Shown here: positions 25,482 to 33,096 of the stretch, in pieces
How positions within the stretch are numbered: the first letter of the stretch is position 1
Layout of the letters: every line of letters begins with the position of its first letter
Assembly: GCA_900541565.1 (NCBI GenBank)
Contig: UQKB01000017.1
Span: 1 to 37,528, forward strand
From: an uncultured Oscillospiraceae bacterium
GTDB taxonomy: Bacteria > Bacillota > Clostridia > Oscillospirales > Acutalibacteraceae
DNA: 37,528 bases
Direction of reading: 5' to 3'
Position numbers and translations under genes: made by a program
Notes under the pieces: model-generated
Told to the model about the DNA's origin: nothing
Database searches by the model: none
Seen by the model: only the letters and a program-made list of their open reading frames with translations

Positions 25482-26612
25482 ATGCCAAGACGGGGGGAAA
25501 ATATACGAAAGAGGAAAGATGGCAGGTGGGAAGGGCGGATAAAGGATGGAAAAGATATAAACGGAAAAACCAAGTATAAGTCTATATACGCATGGAGCTA
25601 TACGGAACTCAGGCAAGCGATGAAAAAATATGAAAAAGCAGTGAAAAAGAAAGGCGCCGGCAATCAAAATATATCTCTGGAAAAAATGTGTTATGACTGG
25701 CTCAAGGAGATAGAAATAACAGTTAAACAGTCCACATATGCTAGGTATACGTTCTCCATAGAAAAACATATTCTCCCTTACTTTGGGGCTAGAAGCATAT
25801 ACGAATTATCAAAAGCAGATATAGAAGAATTTATTAAAGTAAAAACAGAAAGGTTTAGATTAGGGCAAAAAGGCGGGTTGTCCCCTAAAAGTATAAAAGA
25901 CCTTATCTGTATTCTTACACAAATTTTAAAATACGGCGAGAGAAATGGGTTTTCTATAGGTTTTGAATACAAATTTTTACAGCCGTCCGTCCAAAGGCCG
26001 GAAACACAGGTTCTTACTATAGACGAACAGAAGCGTTTTATCAAATATGTAAAAGAAAATCTAAATCATGAAAATGTAGGTGTGCTGATATGTCTTTATA
26101 CCGGAATAAGGCTGGGGGAATTGTGTGCCCTTACATGGAAAGATATAGACTTGCAGTCTGGCACTTTGAAAATATCAAAGACGTTGCAACGAATACCTGC
26201 ATCAGAAGGGGTAAGAAAAACAAAAATTATCATTGATCAACCCAAAAGTAAAAATTCAAACCGAAAAATTCCGATTCCTGCATTTCTTCTTAAGGACCTA
26301 AGAAATCTTTCCAGCCGATATGATACAGAAGCATATGTACTGACAGGACAGAAAAACAGATTTATAGAACCAAGAACCTATCAAAACAAGTTTAAAAAAT
26401 ACCTAAAACTTGCGCAAATGCCGGATATTAATTTCCATGCTTTAAGACATACTTTTGCAACAAGAGCTGTGGAAAATGATTTTGAAATTAAAAGTTTAAG
26501 TGAAATACTCGGTCATGCAACCGTTAATTTTACGCTTGACAGGTACGTACACAGTTCAGAGGAACTAAAAAAAATGGAAATGAACAAAATGGCCGCATGC
26601 TATTTAGGGTAA
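25482..26612 (+). CDS. Tyrosine recombinase / phage-type integrase
   Basis: A 376-residue integrase of the phage and Tn916 type. The N-terminal part (about residues 8-45, KRKDGRWEGRI) is an arm-site binding AP2-like domain, followed by a SAM-like core-binding domain (about 65-160) and the catalytic domain. All catalytic residues are visible: Arg in YTGIRLGEL, Lys in PKSKNSNRKIPI, HxxR in FHALRHTF, His in LGHA and the nucleophile Tyr in LDRYVHS. A GGGTG-type site precedes the ATG. Near-identical palindromes flank the gene (25286 and 26668). It is separate from the serine recombinase that fits the cotJC ends, so it is probably an older or nested recombination module. Confidence 0.95.
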   Translation: MPRRGENIRKRKDGRWEGRIKDGKDINGKTKYKSIYAWSYTELRQAMKKYEKAVKKKGAGNQNISLEKMCYDWLKEIEITVKQSTYARYTFSIEKHILPYFGARSIYELSKADIEEFIKVKTERFRLGQKGGLSPKSIKDLICILTQILKYGERNGFSIGFEYKFLQPSVQRPETQVLTIDEQKRFIKYVKENLNHENVGVLICLYTGIRLGELCALTWKDIDLQSGTLKISKTLQRIPASEGVRKTKIIIDQPKSKNSNRKIPIPAFLLKDLRNLSSRYDTEAYVLTGQKNRFIEPRTYQNKFKKYLKLAQMPDINFHALRHTFATRAVENDFEIKSLSEILGHATVNFTLDRYVHSSEELKKMEMNKMAACYLG

Positions 26613-26629
26613 AAAAGTGGTCGAAAAAA

Positions 26630-26669
26630 GGGACAAATGGCTTGTATACAGGCTATTTGCCCTTTTTTT
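26630..26669 (+). terminator. Terminator of the integrase gene
   Basis: A stem of about 11 bp with one bulge and one mismatch (26630-26641 with 26652-26662) is followed by seven T residues, 18 bp after the stop codon. Confidence 0.85.
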
Positions 26670-26692
26670 CGTGAAGTTGCAAACTTCATGAA
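26668..26692. repeat. Palindrome downstream of the tyrosine integrase (site 2)
   Basis: TTCGTGAAGTT (26668-26678) and AACTTCATGAA (26682-26692) pair with one mismatch around GCA. It repeats the site at 25286-25310 almost exactly, 1,382 bp away in direct orientation. Confidence 0.65.
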
Positions 26693-26826
26693 AAATAAAA
26701 TATATAATTTATGTGATTTACCGTACATTTAGCATGCCCAGATTATATAGCTTTATCAGCAAAGTTTTAAATGCCGTTATTTTGATATCATAAAAAATTT
26801 TATTTTGAAATGGAGGAATGTAACAA

Positions 26827-27450
26827 ATGGCATTTTTAGATGAAATTGGAAACAAAATTTCAAAAGTGGGACAAGATGCGGCCACAAAAGCAAAAAAGCT
26901 TGTAGATGTTTCAAAACTAAACGGATTAATTGCAGATGAAGAAAAACGGATCAACGCCTGCTTTCTTCAAATCGGGAAAATTTATTTTGAAACACATGCA
27001 GAAACACCGGGGCCCCTTTTTGCACAAAAGATTGCAGAAATCCAAGAAGCAAAAGAAAAAATTCTTACGTATTCGGAAAAGGTAAAGCAGCTAAAGGGCA
27101 TAGAACAGTGCCCCAATTGCGGCGGTGAAGTTCCGTTTGGAGCGTCTTTCTGCAATTCCTGTGGACATCCCATGCCAAAACAGGCAACAGAGGCTGAAAA
27201 TGCTGCATATATTCAATGCACAAGCTGTCATGCAGCAATCAATAAAAACATGAAATTCTGTACCTCGTGTGGTAAACCGGTGGAAGAGATTTTTCAAGAG
27301 GTAAATCAAAGCGATGTGCAACCCATGCAGGAAGATGTTCAAACTATTGCTCCCGGCAAGCAGGAAACGGTTCTAAAGCAATGTTCTAATTGCGGCGCCG
27401 TAATGGCAAAGGATATGGTGTTTTGTTCCGAATGCGGAAGAAGACTATAA
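26827..27450 (+). CDS. Triple zinc-ribbon protein, unknown function
   Basis: This 207-residue cytoplasmic protein begins with a helical region (about residues 1-90; FLDEIGNKISKVGQDAATKAKKL) typical of Clostridia zinc-ribbon proteins. Three zinc ribbons follow: CPNCGGEVPFGASFCNSCG, CTSCHAAINKNMKFCTSCG and CSNCGAVMAKDMVFCSECG. Each pair of CxxC motifs should hold one zinc ion. GGAGG lies 10 nt before the ATG. It is the first of a zinc-ribbon gene run inside the element. No membrane helix is present. The function is unknown; a scaffold or sensor for the two membrane-bound zinc-ribbon partners is speculation. Confidence 0.9.
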   Translation: MAFLDEIGNKISKVGQDAATKAKKLVDVSKLNGLIADEEKRINACFLQIGKIYFETHAETPGPLFAQKIAEIQEAKEKILTYSEKVKQLKGIEQCPNCGGEVPFGASFCNSCGHPMPKQATEAENAAYIQCTSCHAAINKNMKFCTSCGKPVEEIFQEVNQSDVQPMQEDVQTIAPGKQETVLKQCSNCGAVMAKDMVFCSECGRRL

Positions 27451-27609
27451 AAATTGTTTGTTTTAATGTTTAAAGCCACGAAACAAAGTCGATAAAATAA
27501 GAAAATTGCAGGAATTAGTTTGCTGAATTGCGGTGTTTAATTTTACCGCAAATTATAAGCGAACGTTGTAATGGATAATAATTTTTAAGAAATAAAAGGA
27601 GGAACATGT

Positions 27610-28419
27610 ATGTTTTGCGGAAAATGCGGCGCTCGGATCGGGAATGGTGAAAGGTTTTGCAGCGCCTGCGGAACGCCGGTTATGCAGGCAGGAGCAGAAA
27701 CTTTCAACTATATGGACTATGGACAGGCAGCGGTTTATAAAGATAAGAAAAAGAAACAGGCTTTGCTAGGCGTTTGTGCGCTGGCGGCTATTGTCGTCGT
27801 TGTAGCTGTCATAGGATTTGTAATCACTTTGGGAACAAGTGAAGAACCAGAGGTGGTTGTAAAGAAATTTATGCATGCGGCAATGACAGATGATTTTGAT
27901 ACGTGCAATACATATCTTGCGTTTGATATGTATAAAATCGCGAAAATAACCATAGATCAGCAGTTTAACAATCAGTCAGAAGAAGAATGGAATGCATTTG
28001 TACAAAAATATGGGACAAACGATAAAGAAAAAATAAAACAAGAAATTTGGAAAGAAGCAGAAGAAACGCTGGAAGAAACCAAAGAAAGAAACCAGGAGAA
28101 CAGAGAAGCCTATTTTGGTGCAGATTATACAGTTGATGTTGTCATATCCGGTAAAGAGGAAGTATTGCGTTATGAAGAAAGGCAGGAAATTCTTAGTCCC
28201 TTATATCAAATAGGTGAAAGTTTAGGGAAAAGTTACAACATAAACGTAAATGACATTATTAATGTTGAGAAGATTGAAGAAGTATGTAAAGTATTTGGCA
28301 ACACGACCATGCAGGGCAGCAAAAAGACGGAAACGCAGGATTTTGAAATTGATTGCGTAAAAATAGATGGAAAATGGCGTGTCTTTGATAGCGAGGCAGC
28401 GATATCTATACCATACTAA
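27610..28419 (+). CDS. Zinc-ribbon membrane-anchored protein
   Basis: A 269-residue protein with an N-terminal cytoplasmic zinc ribbon (CGKCGARIGNGERFCSACG, residues 3-21), one membrane helix (about residues 48-72, LGVCALAAIVVVVAVIGF) and an extracytoplasmic domain rich in Glu and Lys. The outer domain reads like the DUF4878/SnoaL-like fold (EEPEVVVKKFMHAAMTDDFDTCNTYL), a small alpha/beta domain often at the tip of such anchors. AAAAGGAGG precedes the ATG. The domain order matches the next gene, so the two may work together at the membrane. Confidence 0.88.
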   Translation: MFCGKCGARIGNGERFCSACGTPVMQAGAETFNYMDYGQAAVYKDKKKKQALLGVCALAAIVVVVAVIGFVITLGTSEEPEVVVKKFMHAAMTDDFDTCNTYLAFDMYKIAKITIDQQFNNQSEEEWNAFVQKYGTNDKEKIKQEIWKEAEETLEETKERNQENREAYFGADYTVDVVISGKEEVLRYEERQEILSPLYQIGESLGKSYNINVNDIINVEKIEEVCKVFGNTTMQGSKKTETQDFEIDCVKIDGKWRVFDSEAAISIPY

Positions 28420-28468
28420 CACTATTTTTATTAAAAATAATATAAATGTAAAACTAGGAGGATGACCA

Positions 28469-29974
28469 ATGGCAAACTTTTGCGGGAACTGCGGAGAAAG
28501 GCTTGGCGATCGGGAAAAATTCTGCCCGAGATGCGGAAAGGAAATTGAAAACTTTTCCATTCCTAATAGCCCTACATATGCAAATGAAAGCAATGTGAAT
28601 TACACAGTACAAAAACCAAAAGAACAAAAGCCAAAAAGAGAAAAAATGAGCAGGGGTAAAAAGGCAAAAATCATTTCTATTTTGATTGCACTTGCACTTT
28701 TAGCACTTGCCATTTACGGTGCTGTGCTGTATTTTTTCGGCTCGGCATACAGCGTCAAAAAAGAGTTTGACGACGGCAATTACGACAACGCGTTAGCAAT
28801 CTATGAAGCAAACGTAAAAGACGATTTTATCCAGGGATTATTTGCAAAATTTTCTTTGGAAGGTCAGGCAGACCAAATCTTGACCACCTTTAAAAACGGG
28901 GAAATAGAGTATGAAGATGCCGTAAGTGCGTTGGAATGTTTACAGGAAATGGGCTTTACCCATGCATCGGACATCATTACCGAAATAACAGATGAAAACA
29001 CGGCCAATACCGCCTACGATTCTGCAAACGCGTATTATGAAAAAGGCGATTATGAAAACGCAATCAAAGAATATTCCAAAATACCGGATTCCAGTGAAAA
29101 ATATGAAAATGCACAGACCAAATTAAACGAACTATACCCCAAATACAGCCAGAGCGTTATACAAGAAGCAGAGCGTTTAGCAGGATCGCAAGACTATCTG
29201 GCGGCAATTTCTTATATAGATGTGGCTTTGTCACTTGTTCCGGATGAAAGCGCAAATGTTGCAGAGCTGAACAGTACGCGGGCAACCTGTTTGGATCATT
29301 ACAAACAAGCTGTGTTAGAGGACATAACCAGCCTGATTAATGAAAAGAAATACACAGACGCCATAAACCTTGCAAACGAAGCGCTTGAAATAGACGATAA
29401 CGAAGACTTTCAAAAGGTCAAAGCTACTGCAGAAACGGAATATGTAAAAAATATTTCTGCATCTGTAAAGGGTTACCTTGCAAAGGAGGATTACGTCAGC
29501 GCAGAAAGAACCATTAACAGCGCGCTTGGCGTTTTGCCGGATAACGCGGAACTGAAAAACCTGCAGCAAGAGGTAACCGCACAAACACCTGTGTACTTTT
29601 TGGACGTATGTAAACCGTATTCCAAGGATGATTATTATTATACAGAATATGTAAATGGAGAAACGTTCCTGATGGGAGGAACATCTTATACAAATGGCTT
29701 TACGTTAGGAGGGACAAATAATGCAATTTTTAATTTGAACAATCAGTATAAAAGCTTAAGCTTTTTGGTAGGACACGTGGATGAAACAGATATGAGGGAT
29801 GCGCAGATAAAAATTTATTTGGACGGCGTTTTAAAAAAGGAATATAATGCCAGCGCAGAAGCGCTTCCGCAGAAAATGACCATTGATCTTACCGGCGTAA
29901 ACCAACTAAAAATAGAGGTGACAGACACTAATTGGTTCCCTAAATACGGCTTTGGAAACATGATTGTAAAATAA
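28469..29974 (+). CDS. Zinc-ribbon, TPR-like and NPCBM-domain membrane protein
   Basis: A 501-residue protein: an N-terminal zinc ribbon (CGNCGERLGDREKFCPRCG, residues 4-22), one membrane helix (about residues 68-88), a TPR-like helical repeat region outside (about 95-375; AYYEKGDYENAIKEYSKIP is one unit), and a C-terminal domain of about 120 residues. The last domain, with FLMGGTSYTNGFTLGG and KSLSFLVGHVDETD, matches the NPCBM/NEW2 module found in surface proteins and predicted to bind glycans. AGGAGG precedes the ATG. It is the largest cargo protein of the element. A cell-surface sensor or anchor role is possible but unproven. Confidence 0.88.
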   Translation: MANFCGNCGERLGDREKFCPRCGKEIENFSIPNSPTYANESNVNYTVQKPKEQKPKREKMSRGKKAKIISILIALALLALAIYGAVLYFFGSAYSVKKEFDDGNYDNALAIYEANVKDDFIQGLFAKFSLEGQADQILTTFKNGEIEYEDAVSALECLQEMGFTHASDIITEITDENTANTAYDSANAYYEKGDYENAIKEYSKIPDSSEKYENAQTKLNELYPKYSQSVIQEAERLAGSQDYLAAISYIDVALSLVPDESANVAELNSTRATCLDHYKQAVLEDITSLINEKKYTDAINLANEALEIDDNEDFQKVKATAETEYVKNISASVKGYLAKEDYVSAERTINSALGVLPDNAELKNLQQEVTAQTPVYFLDVCKPYSKDDYYYTEYVNGETFLMGGTSYTNGFTLGGTNNAIFNLNNQYKSLSFLVGHVDETDMRDAQIKIYLDGVLKKEYNASAEALPQKMTIDLTGVNQLKIEVTDTNWFPKYGFGNMIVK

Positions 29975-30015
29975 AACGTAAATATATAAGCCATATAAAA
30001 AGGAGAAATCTATAT

Positions 30016-30429
30016 ATGCATACGAACAAAAAATTATTAAAATCTATTTTTTCATTTGCATTAGTTATCATGATGTTTTTAAGTATATCCATTATGGCAG
30101 GCTGTTCATCAAAAGAAGCTGTCGTTATGGAAAAGGAGAATGATAACAATAGTAATAATCAGTCGACGGCTAATTTATCCAGCAGTATAATAGGAACTTG
30201 GGTTGCTGCAAGTGGAGACCCCGATTTTGCGCTGAAATTTTATTCTGACGGAACTTGTGATATAAAATCTGAAGATGCAAGAGATGAGGCATATATGTAT
30301 TACACTGTAAATGGCGATCAATTGACGCTTTATAAATTCAACAAAACCGATTCGAGAACTTTTTCCTGCAGAATCGAAGGAGATACTATGTACGTTGATG
30401 GTTCTGTAATCTATGTACGAAGTCAGTGA
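30016..30429 (+). CDS. Small lipoprotein, lipocalin-like, paralogue 1
   Basis: A 137-residue lipoprotein with a signal peptide and lipobox MAGC, a short Asn/Ser-rich linker and a beta-rich domain that starts IIGTWVAASGDPDFAL and continues YSDGTCDIKS. The GTW start and strand pattern recall DUF5640-like lipocalin domains common in gut Firmicutes. AAGGAG lies before the ATG. The neighbour at 30475 shares the GTWV...FY/G.CD frame and seems to be a paralogue. No ligand is known. Confidence 0.85.
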   Translation: MHTNKKLLKSIFSFALVIMMFLSISIMAGCSSKEAVVMEKENDNNSNNQSTANLSSSIIGTWVAASGDPDFALKFYSDGTCDIKSEDARDEAYMYYTVNGDQLTLYKFNKTDSRTFSCRIEGDTMYVDGSVIYVRSQ

Positions 30430-30474
30430 TACTTACACAAAAAATAATCTACAAAAGCAAGGAGGATGCTTGAT

Positions 30475-30873
30475 ATGAAAAAGACAGTTAAATTAATCCC
30501 ATTCATGCTAGTGTGCGTGATCATTATATCCGTTTTTGCAGGCTGCGGAGGAAGCCCGGGGCAGAATATTGTTGGAACTTGGGTAAGCGAATCGGGGAAT
30601 GCACAGTGTATCTTTTATGAGGACGGTAAGTGTGATGTTCCATCTGAGCTTGGCGGAAAATATGGTGAAGAAAGCTATACGATTGAGAGCAATAATATGC
30701 TGAAAATTACCGATAATTACGGCTCAGCTATTACCTTGACGTATGTTTCTCTTGATAAGGTAGATGAATATGTAGCCACCTATTCGAGTTCTTCCAACTA
30801 TCAGCCGTGGTGGTGCATTGACGGTAATAAAATTTATTTCAATTCAAAAGACTTCTATTTTACAAAACAATAA
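30475..30873 (+). CDS. Small lipoprotein, lipocalin-like, paralogue 2
   Basis: A 132-residue lipoprotein with lipobox FAGC and a beta-rich domain beginning NIVGTWVSESGNAQC with YEDGKCDVPS, parallel to the gene before it. AAGGAGG with 9-nt spacing supports the ATG at 30475 over an ATG-like start nine bases earlier. The two lipoproteins sit between the zinc-ribbon membrane proteins and the recombinase module of the element. A tandem duplication followed by divergence would explain the pair. Confidence 0.85.
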   Translation: MKKTVKLIPFMLVCVIIISVFAGCGGSPGQNIVGTWVSESGNAQCIFYEDGKCDVPSELGGKYGEESYTIESNNMLKITDNYGSAITLTYVSLDKVDEYVATYSSSSNYQPWWCIDGNKIYFNSKDFYFTKQ

Positions 30874-30907
30874 GTGATTTCAAAACAAAATGAAGGAGGA
30901 CAAGATT

Positions 30908-31135
30908 ATGGTTTGCCCAAATTGTGGAGGTTCAGAATTTACCATGCAGGCTGTAGCAGAAATGCAGAAAAGAGGGTGTTTAACAGTACTGCTCTACATA
31001 ATTCTAATTCTTATTCCAGTTATTGGATGGATTGTTTTGGCCTTTCTGTTAAGAGGAAGAAAAAGCAAAACAGTGACATATGCAATTTGTCAAAAATGCG
31101 GATATAAAATTGAAGCTGATAAGCTCAATCGATAA
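30908..31135 (+). CDS. Small zinc-ribbon membrane protein
   Basis: A 75-residue protein with half a zinc ribbon at each end (CPNCGG near residue 3 and CQKCGYK near residue 61) and a hydrophobic segment in the middle (about residues 28-50, LLYIILILIPVIGWIVLAFLL) long enough for one helix or a hairpin. The two CxxC pairs could meet on the same side if the hydrophobic part is a re-entrant hairpin. AGGAGG with 8-nt spacing supports the ATG at 30908; an upstream in-frame ATG has no better site. The function is unknown. Confidence 0.82.
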   Translation: MVCPNCGGSEFTMQAVAEMQKRGCLTVLLYIILILIPVIGWIVLAFLLRGRKSKTVTYAICQKCGYKIEADKLNR

Positions 31136-31154
31136 AAACTGTTAAAGATAACGT

Positions 31155-31185
31155 CCCCGCGTATTTAAAAATACGCGGGGGTTTG
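31155..31185 (+). terminator. Terminator-like hairpin at the end of the cargo genes
   Basis: A perfect 12-bp stem, CCCCGCGTATTT (31155-31166) with AAATACGCGGGG (31169-31180), has only a two-base gap between its arms, so the real loop is larger. A GTTTG tail follows. It separates the cargo genes from the recombinase module. Confidence 0.75.
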
Positions 31186-31220
31186 TCTGCGGAAAGCTGA
31201 TTCATAAATCTAACTATCGT

Positions 31221-31246
31221 GTAATAAAATTTAATAAATTTATTAC
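31221..31246. promoter_or_regulatory. Operator-like palindrome before the 51-residue ORF
   Basis: GTAATAAA (31221-31228) and TTTATTAC (31239-31246) are perfect inverted repeats with a 10-bp AT-rich centre, ending three bases before the AGGGGTGA ribosome site of the small ORF. No consensus promoter is evident; CATAAATC at 31203-31210 is one base off the sigma-E -10 consensus but lacks a -35. Confidence 0.5.
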
Positions 31247-31261
31247 AGTAGGGGTGATTTT

Positions 31262-31417
31262 ATGGAAACAGAAAAAGCTAACGATTATACATTAACATTC
31301 AATTATAAAAACACAGATGTTCAATTTATAGATATAATAAAAAATCATATAAAAAAATTGACAAAAATTCCTGTTGAGCATTGGCATTTACAGGATTATG
31401 GTTTAAAATATAAATGA
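31262..31417 (+). CDS. 51-residue protein, candidate recombination directionality factor
   Basis: A short ORF starting METEKANDY, with AGGGGTGA upstream of its ATG, ending 34 bp before the recombinase start. The product is charged (Lys/Asp-rich) with a predicted helix (FIDIIKNHIKKL) and a His/Trp-containing end. I recognise no family. Small genes next to large serine recombinases often encode the directionality factor needed for excision; the Clostridioides difficile skin element has such a factor. That role here is inference from position and size. Confidence 0.6.
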   Translation: METEKANDYTLTFNYKNTDVQFIDIIKNHIKKLTKIPVEHWHLQDYGLKYK

Positions 31418-31420
31418 TAG

Positions 31421-31472
31421 ATAGTTATCAATGTGAGATAAGGAGGTTTTGATGATAACTCACGATAACTAT
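31421..31472 (+). promoter_or_regulatory. Hairpin holding the recombinase ribosome site in its loop
   Basis: ATAGTTATC (31421-31429) pairs with GATAACTAT (31464-31472) and GTGAG (31433-31437) with CTCAC (31459-31463), with a 3-nt bulge. The 21-nt loop (31438-31458) contains AGGAGG and the ATG at 31452. It could regulate translation in RNA, or be a DNA dyad bound by the recombinase. Confidence 0.6.
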
Positions 31473-33041
31473 GCAAGCCTGAAGATTTATAATGCTGGAC
31501 TGTATTTAAGACTTTCAAGAGAAGACGAAGAAAACGGTCAATCTATGAGCATTAAAAATCAGCAGGACTATCTGATGCATTATGTTCTTGAACAAGGTTG
31601 GAATATTTCTGAAATATACATAGATGACGGATATTCAGGACTCAATTTTGACCGTCCTGCGTTTAAGAATATGATAAAAGATATAGAAAACAAGAAAATT
31701 GATTTAGTCATAACAAAAGACCTATCAAGACTTGGCAGAGATTACATTGACACAGGCTATTATCTTGAACGATATTTTCCGCAAAAAAAGATAAGATACA
31801 TAGCGTTAAGCGACGGAATAGACACCTTTGAAAAATCAGCAAACAACGATATGACCCCGTTTAAATCCGTTATAAATGATATGTACGCAAAGGACATTTC
31901 AAAAAAGATAAGAACCGTTATGGACACCAAAAGAATAAACGGAAAATTCATTGGTGCGTTTGCTCCGTTTGGTTATGTGAAATCTAACGAAGATAAAAAT
32001 ATGCTTGTTACGGATCATAAAGCAGCACAGGTTGTAAAAAGAATTTTTGAAATGTATTTAAGCGGTTGCAGTATGGCGGAAATTGCACACATTCTTACAG
32101 ATGAAAAGGTATTGACACCAACAGAGTATAAAAATAAAGTGCAAAATCTTGCCTATGTAAATGTTCATGCAAAATTCCATGTGTGGCGAACCGAAACGAT
32201 CAAAGGAATTCTTACAAATCCCACCTACATAGGAAATATGACACAACACAGAAGCGAGAAAATAAGCTATAAAGTTAAGAAATTTAAAAAAATTCCTCGC
32301 TCTGATTGGATGATTGCAGAAAACACACATGAGCCTATTATTTCAAAAGAAGATTTTGAAACCGTACAGGAACGCATTGCAAGAAAAGCGTGTATATCTT
32401 ACCCAACGCAACGAGTAAACCATTTACTTGCAGGTTTAATATTTTGCGGTGACTGCAAAATGCCAATGACTTTCAGAAGATTAGGGGCAAAAAAAGAATT
32501 TGTGTGTATTTGCTCTGGTTATTCACGATTTGGCAAGGAAAAATGCCAGAGAAATGTAATCAAAGAAGATTTATTAAATCAGTTCGTTTTGACAAGTTTA
32601 AAAGAAATATCAGCAAAAGCAATCCGTAACCCGGACGACTTCTGCAACGGTTTTTCAATATCTGATAGGAAACCGGCTCATCTAAAATTCGATAAAGAGA
32701 AGAAAGAAATATTAAAAAGATTAGATGAAATAAAAACAATCATAAAATCTCTTTACGAAGATAAAGTAAGAGCCATTATATCAGAGGAAGACTTTTTAAT
32801 GATGTCGTCAGCGTTCAATCATGAAAAGGAAGCTTTGTCAAACAGGCTCTTAAAATTGGAAGAAAAAGTAAAGCAGACAAATCATCATCAATCGCCCGAA
32901 CAGATGATTCAGCTGATAAAAAGAATTGTTACATTTGAAAGCATTCCTTCCTTGCTGATAGGTCAATTCATTGAAAGTGTTGAAGTTTATAAATCAAAAG
33001 AAATTGTTGTAAATTATAAATTTCACAATCCATTTAAATAA
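31452..33041 (+). CDS. Large serine recombinase, SpoIVCA/TnpX type
   Basis: A 529-residue site-specific recombinase. The N-terminal resolvase domain has the nucleophile Ser22 in YLRLSRED and the conserved VITKDLSRLGRDYIDTG and later FAPFGYVKS; the Recombinase domain follows (about residues 175-270), then a zinc beta-ribbon (CGDCKMP ... CICSGYSRFGKEKC, about 335-375) and a coiled coil near the C-terminus. The start ATG (31452) is five bases after AGGAGG; a TTG at 31449 is less likely. It lies 43 bp from the right att core, the usual arrangement of integrases beside their own attP. By position it is the enzyme that inserted, and can excise, the cotJC element. Confidence 0.95.
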   Translation: MITHDNYASLKIYNAGLYLRLSREDEENGQSMSIKNQQDYLMHYVLEQGWNISEIYIDDGYSGLNFDRPAFKNMIKDIENKKIDLVITKDLSRLGRDYIDTGYYLERYFPQKKIRYIALSDGIDTFEKSANNDMTPFKSVINDMYAKDISKKIRTVMDTKRINGKFIGAFAPFGYVKSNEDKNMLVTDHKAAQVVKRIFEMYLSGCSMAEIAHILTDEKVLTPTEYKNKVQNLAYVNVHAKFHVWRTETIKGILTNPTYIGNMTQHRSEKISYKVKKFKKIPRSDWMIAENTHEPIISKEDFETVQERIARKACISYPTQRVNHLLAGLIFCGDCKMPMTFRRLGAKKEFVCICSGYSRFGKEKCQRNVIKEDLLNQFVLTSLKEISAKAIRNPDDFCNGFSISDRKPAHLKFDKEKKEILKRLDEIKTIIKSLYEDKVRAIISEEDFLMMSSAFNHEKEALSNRLLKLEEKVKQTNHHQSPEQMIQLIKRIVTFESIPSLLIGQFIESVEVYKSKEIVVNYKFHNPFK

Positions 33042-33084
33042 ACGTATTATATGAAAAAAAGACAAACTATAAAATCAGTTGCCG

Positions 33085-33096
33085 GGATGGAGAGCT
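33085..33096 (+). repeat. attR core, direct repeat copy 2
   Basis: GGATGGAGAGCT at the right junction, identical to 25034-25045. The bases before it (33069-33084) belong to the element; those after it continue cotJC. Confidence 0.92.

Larger units (their letters stand above)
25046..33096 (+). mobile_element. 8,051-bp skin-like element interrupting cotJC
   Basis: Between the two 12-bp cores lies an AT-rich segment of 8,051 bp including one core copy. From left to right it carries a terminator, a tyrosine integrase with flanking palindromes, three zinc-ribbon protein genes, two small lipoprotein genes, a zinc-ribbon membrane protein, a 51-residue ORF and a large serine recombinase whose stop is 43 bp from the right core. 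The length is not a multiple of three, yet excision restores the cotJC frame exactly. The joined ends give a symmetric attP-like site (arms at 33069-33078 and 25044-25053). There are no structural phage or conjugation genes. Confidence 0.92.
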
